From NCBI GenBank assembly GCA_018710795.1, contig DVJH01000009.1, positions 1 through 7,769 of the forward strand: DNA of 7,769 nt, written 5' to 3'. Shown piece by piece: positions 6,904-7,769 of the stretch. Below the pieces are notes generated by a model, which did not search any database, was not told the origin of the DNA, and saw only the letters and a program-made list of their open reading frames with translations. Each line of letters begins with the position of its first letter. Within the stretch, counting starts at the first letter, position 1. A program made the translations under genes and the position numbers. The DNA comes from Candidatus Galligastranaerophilus gallistercoris (GTDB lineage Bacteria > Cyanobacteriota > Vampirovibrionia > Gastranaerophilales > Gastranaerophilaceae).

Positions 6904-6977
6904 CGGGATGTGGCGCAGTTTGGTAGCGCACCGTGTTCGGGTCGCGGGGGTCGCAAGTTCGAATCTTGTCATCCCGA
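6904..6977 (+). tRNA. tRNA-Pro, anticodon CGG
   Basis: A complete 74-base cloverleaf. The acceptor stem CGGGATG (6904-6910) pairs perfectly with CATCCCG (6970-6976). The D arm is GCGC/GCGC with loop AGTTTGGTA. The anticodon stem CCGTG/CGCGG (one G-T pair) has loop TTCGGGT, with CGG at 6938-6940. The variable loop is GGGTC, and the T arm GCAAG/CTTGT has loop TTCGAAT. It reads proline codon CCG. The known prolyl-tRNA identity bases are all present: G72 (6976), A73 (6977), G35 and G36, plus G37 (6941) for TrmD methylation and the C1-G72 end pair. CCA is not encoded. The gene lies at the exact centre of an array of its own half copies, with two 5' halves upstream and two 3' halves downstream. It is the only copy here able to fold completely, so it should be the functional gene. 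No convincing promoter is visible in the L block just upstream. Confidence 0.95.
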
Positions 6978-7027
6978 TTTTATTTTCAAAATTTTATTAA
7001 TTTTTGCCAATTATGTTCGTCTTAAAA
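6948..7027 (+). repeat. 80-base 3' repeat, unit U0 (overlaps the tRNA 3' half)
   Basis: This unit consists of the tRNA variable loop, T arm, acceptor 3' strand and discriminator (6948-6977) plus 51 bases of AT-rich flank (R) counted from 6977, ending in TTCGTCTTAAAA. It is the first and intact member of a tandem array whose units start exactly 80 bases apart (6948, 7028, 7108). Confidence 0.85.
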
Positions 7028-7107
7028 GGGCCGCAAGGCGCGAATCTTGTTTCCCGATTTTATTTTCAAAAGTTTTTTAATTTGTGCCAATTATGTTCGT
7101 CTTAAAA
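7028..7107 (+). repeat. tRNA-Pro 3'-half repeat, unit U1 (80 bases)
   Basis: A copy of U0: GGGCCGCAAG, then CGAATCTTGT and TTCCCGA. The T stem GCAAG/CTTGT is kept, but the T loop is one base longer and the acceptor strand one base shorter and changed. The 51-base R flank (7057-7107) differs from that of U0 at only three positions. There is no 5' half next to it, so it is a pseudo-half, not a tRNA. Confidence 0.85.
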
Positions 7108-7142
7108 GGGTCGCAAGGCTTGAATATTGTTTCCCGATTTTT
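7108..7142 (+). repeat. tRNA-Pro 3'-half repeat, unit U2 (partial)
   Basis: The third copy, GGGTCGCAAG...TTGTTTCCCGATTTT, carries further changes: the T stem is broken by ATTGT. It stops matching just after the acceptor strand, so the R flank is absent. This mirrors the left end of the array, where unit A lacks an upstream L block. Confidence 0.8.
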
Positions 7143-7157
7143 TTAATCTTTTTATAC

Positions 7158-7163
7158 TATAAT
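7158..7163 (+). promoter_or_regulatory. Possible -10 box of the TIGR02757-family gene
   Basis: A perfect TATAAT whose last base is 7 bases before ATG 7171; an overlapping TATACT is at 7153-7158. Transcription from it would begin almost at the start codon. The -35 region (CGATTT at 17-base spacing) is weak. Confidence 0.4.
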
Positions 7164-7170
7164 GTTTCCC

Positions 7171-7769
7171 ATGAAAGAATATCTTGATTATTTAAAAAAC
7201 AAATACGAAACAAAAGATTTTATAAAAGATGACCCCGTTCAATTTCCTCATTTATTTGAAGACGATATAAAAAACCTTGAAATTATCGGGTTTATTGCGT
7301 CAATTTTCGCGTTTGGAAAAAGAGAAGCATTTATTTCAAAATTAAACAGGCTTCTTTTAATTATGAATCATGACCCGTATGGTTTTATATTGAATTTTGA
7401 AAAATACGAAAATAAGCTGGACGGTTTTATATACAGATTTTATAAAGATTCAGACATTAAAACACTGTTTTTTATTTTGCACAAACTGTATAAAAAGGGT
7501 ATAAAACTTGGCGATTTATTTTATGAAAATAAAAATTCGGACGTTACAAAAATGCTTCAGGGGGTGTATGATTGCCTCCACAATTTGAATTATAACGTTA
7601 GCACGCAAGGATTTTCATTTATGCTCTCAAACCCGAAAAAAGGAGGCGCAAACAAAAGAATGAACATGTTTTTAAGGTGGATGGTGCGCGGCGGGGTTGT
7701 GGATTTCGGTATTTACGATTTTATAGATAAAAAAGATTTAATAATTCCGCTTGATGTTCATGCGGGAAA
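7171..7769 (+). CDS. TIGR02757/DUF2400 family protein, N-terminal 199 codons (runs off the window)
   Basis: This is a soluble, lysine-rich protein of the conserved TIGR02757 (DUF2400) family, which has no firmly established biochemical role. Family landmarks are DPVQFPHLF near the N-terminus (about 21-29), EIIGFIASIFAFGKRE (37-52), and the strongly conserved C-terminal run KRMNMFLRWMVRGG...VDFG followed by LIIPLDVHAG at the window edge. About 200 residues are present and roughly 30-60 are expected beyond the edge. The PLDVH motif recalls the catalytic-Asp VDTHV segment of helix-hairpin-helix DNA glycosylases. That is only a resemblance, since no glycosylase function follows from it. MKEYLDYL at 7171 is the preferred start. 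An in-frame ATG at 7162 would add MFP, but it overlaps the TATAAT at 7158-7163. No Shine-Dalgarno site precedes either, unlike the other genes here. The gene begins about 30 bases after the last tRNA fragment. Confidence 0.88.
   Translation, partial: MKEYLDYLKNKYETKDFIKDDPVQFPHLFEDDIKNLEIIGFIASIFAFGKREAFISKLNRLLLIMNHDPYGFILNFEKYENKLDGFIYRFYKDSDIKTLFFILHKLYKKGIKLGDLFYENKNSDVTKMLQGVYDCLHNLNYNVSTQGFSFMLSNPKKGGANKRMNMFLRWMVRGGVVDFGIYDFIDKKDLIIPLDVHAG

Noticed and set aside
6614..6956. Minus-strand open frames of 74 and 82 residues over the repeat array
   Set aside because: They read through tRNA sequence and its repeats in antisense. Their recurring ATSR.FFIG peptides merely reflect the repeated DNA blocks, not a protein repeat.
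6948..7142. Phage or integrative-element attachment sites
   Set aside because: Repeated tRNA 3' ends are suggestive, but no integrase is in the window and the copies carry identical chromosomal flank at an exact 80-base period. Kept only as an alternative.

Overview
The window comes from an AT-rich bacterial chromosome. The class A penicillin-binding protein and the compact gene packing suggest a bacterium with a peptidoglycan wall. The style is compatible with uncultured host-associated lineages such as Gastranaerophilales or Elusimicrobiota, but nothing here fixes the taxon.

Left part (1-3884, + strand): a run of three co-directional genes. First is the 3' part of a penicillin-binding protein gene, whose reading frame breaks about 80-95 bases into the window. 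Next comes pyruvate kinase (pyk), then an O-acetylhomoserine sulfhydrylase of the Cys/Met PLP family (metY-like). The gaps are 18 and 11 bases, each with a Shine-Dalgarno site, so the genes are probably one transcription unit. It ends at a strong hairpin terminator (3852-3884). Only the close spacing joins cell-wall synthesis, the last step of glycolysis and sulfur amino acid synthesis here.

Middle (3910-6489, - strand): one large convergent gene for an 859-residue membrane protein. It is built from five successive modules, each a hydrophobic membrane region followed by a bacterial PH domain (bPH_2/DUF304). It probably shares the terminator with metY from the other side.

Right intergenic region (6490-7170): this is the most unusual part. 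An intact tRNA-Pro(CGG) gene (6904-6977) sits at the centre of a symmetrical set of fragments of itself. Two extra copies of the tRNA 5' half (acceptor strand plus D arm, with large hairpins in the D loop) lie upstream. Two extra copies of the tRNA 3' half (T arm plus acceptor strand) lie downstream at an exact 80-base period. The order is 5'h-L-5'h-L-[5'h-3'h]-R-3'h-R-3'h. That is what results if a tRNA-bearing unit was twice inserted into the middle of a tRNA-Pro gene, although independent tandem duplications on each side can also explain it.

Right end (7171-7769, + strand): the first 199 codons of a TIGR02757/DUF2400 family protein. It lacks a Shine-Dalgarno site and has a -10-like TATAAT just upstream, so its mRNA may be leaderless.
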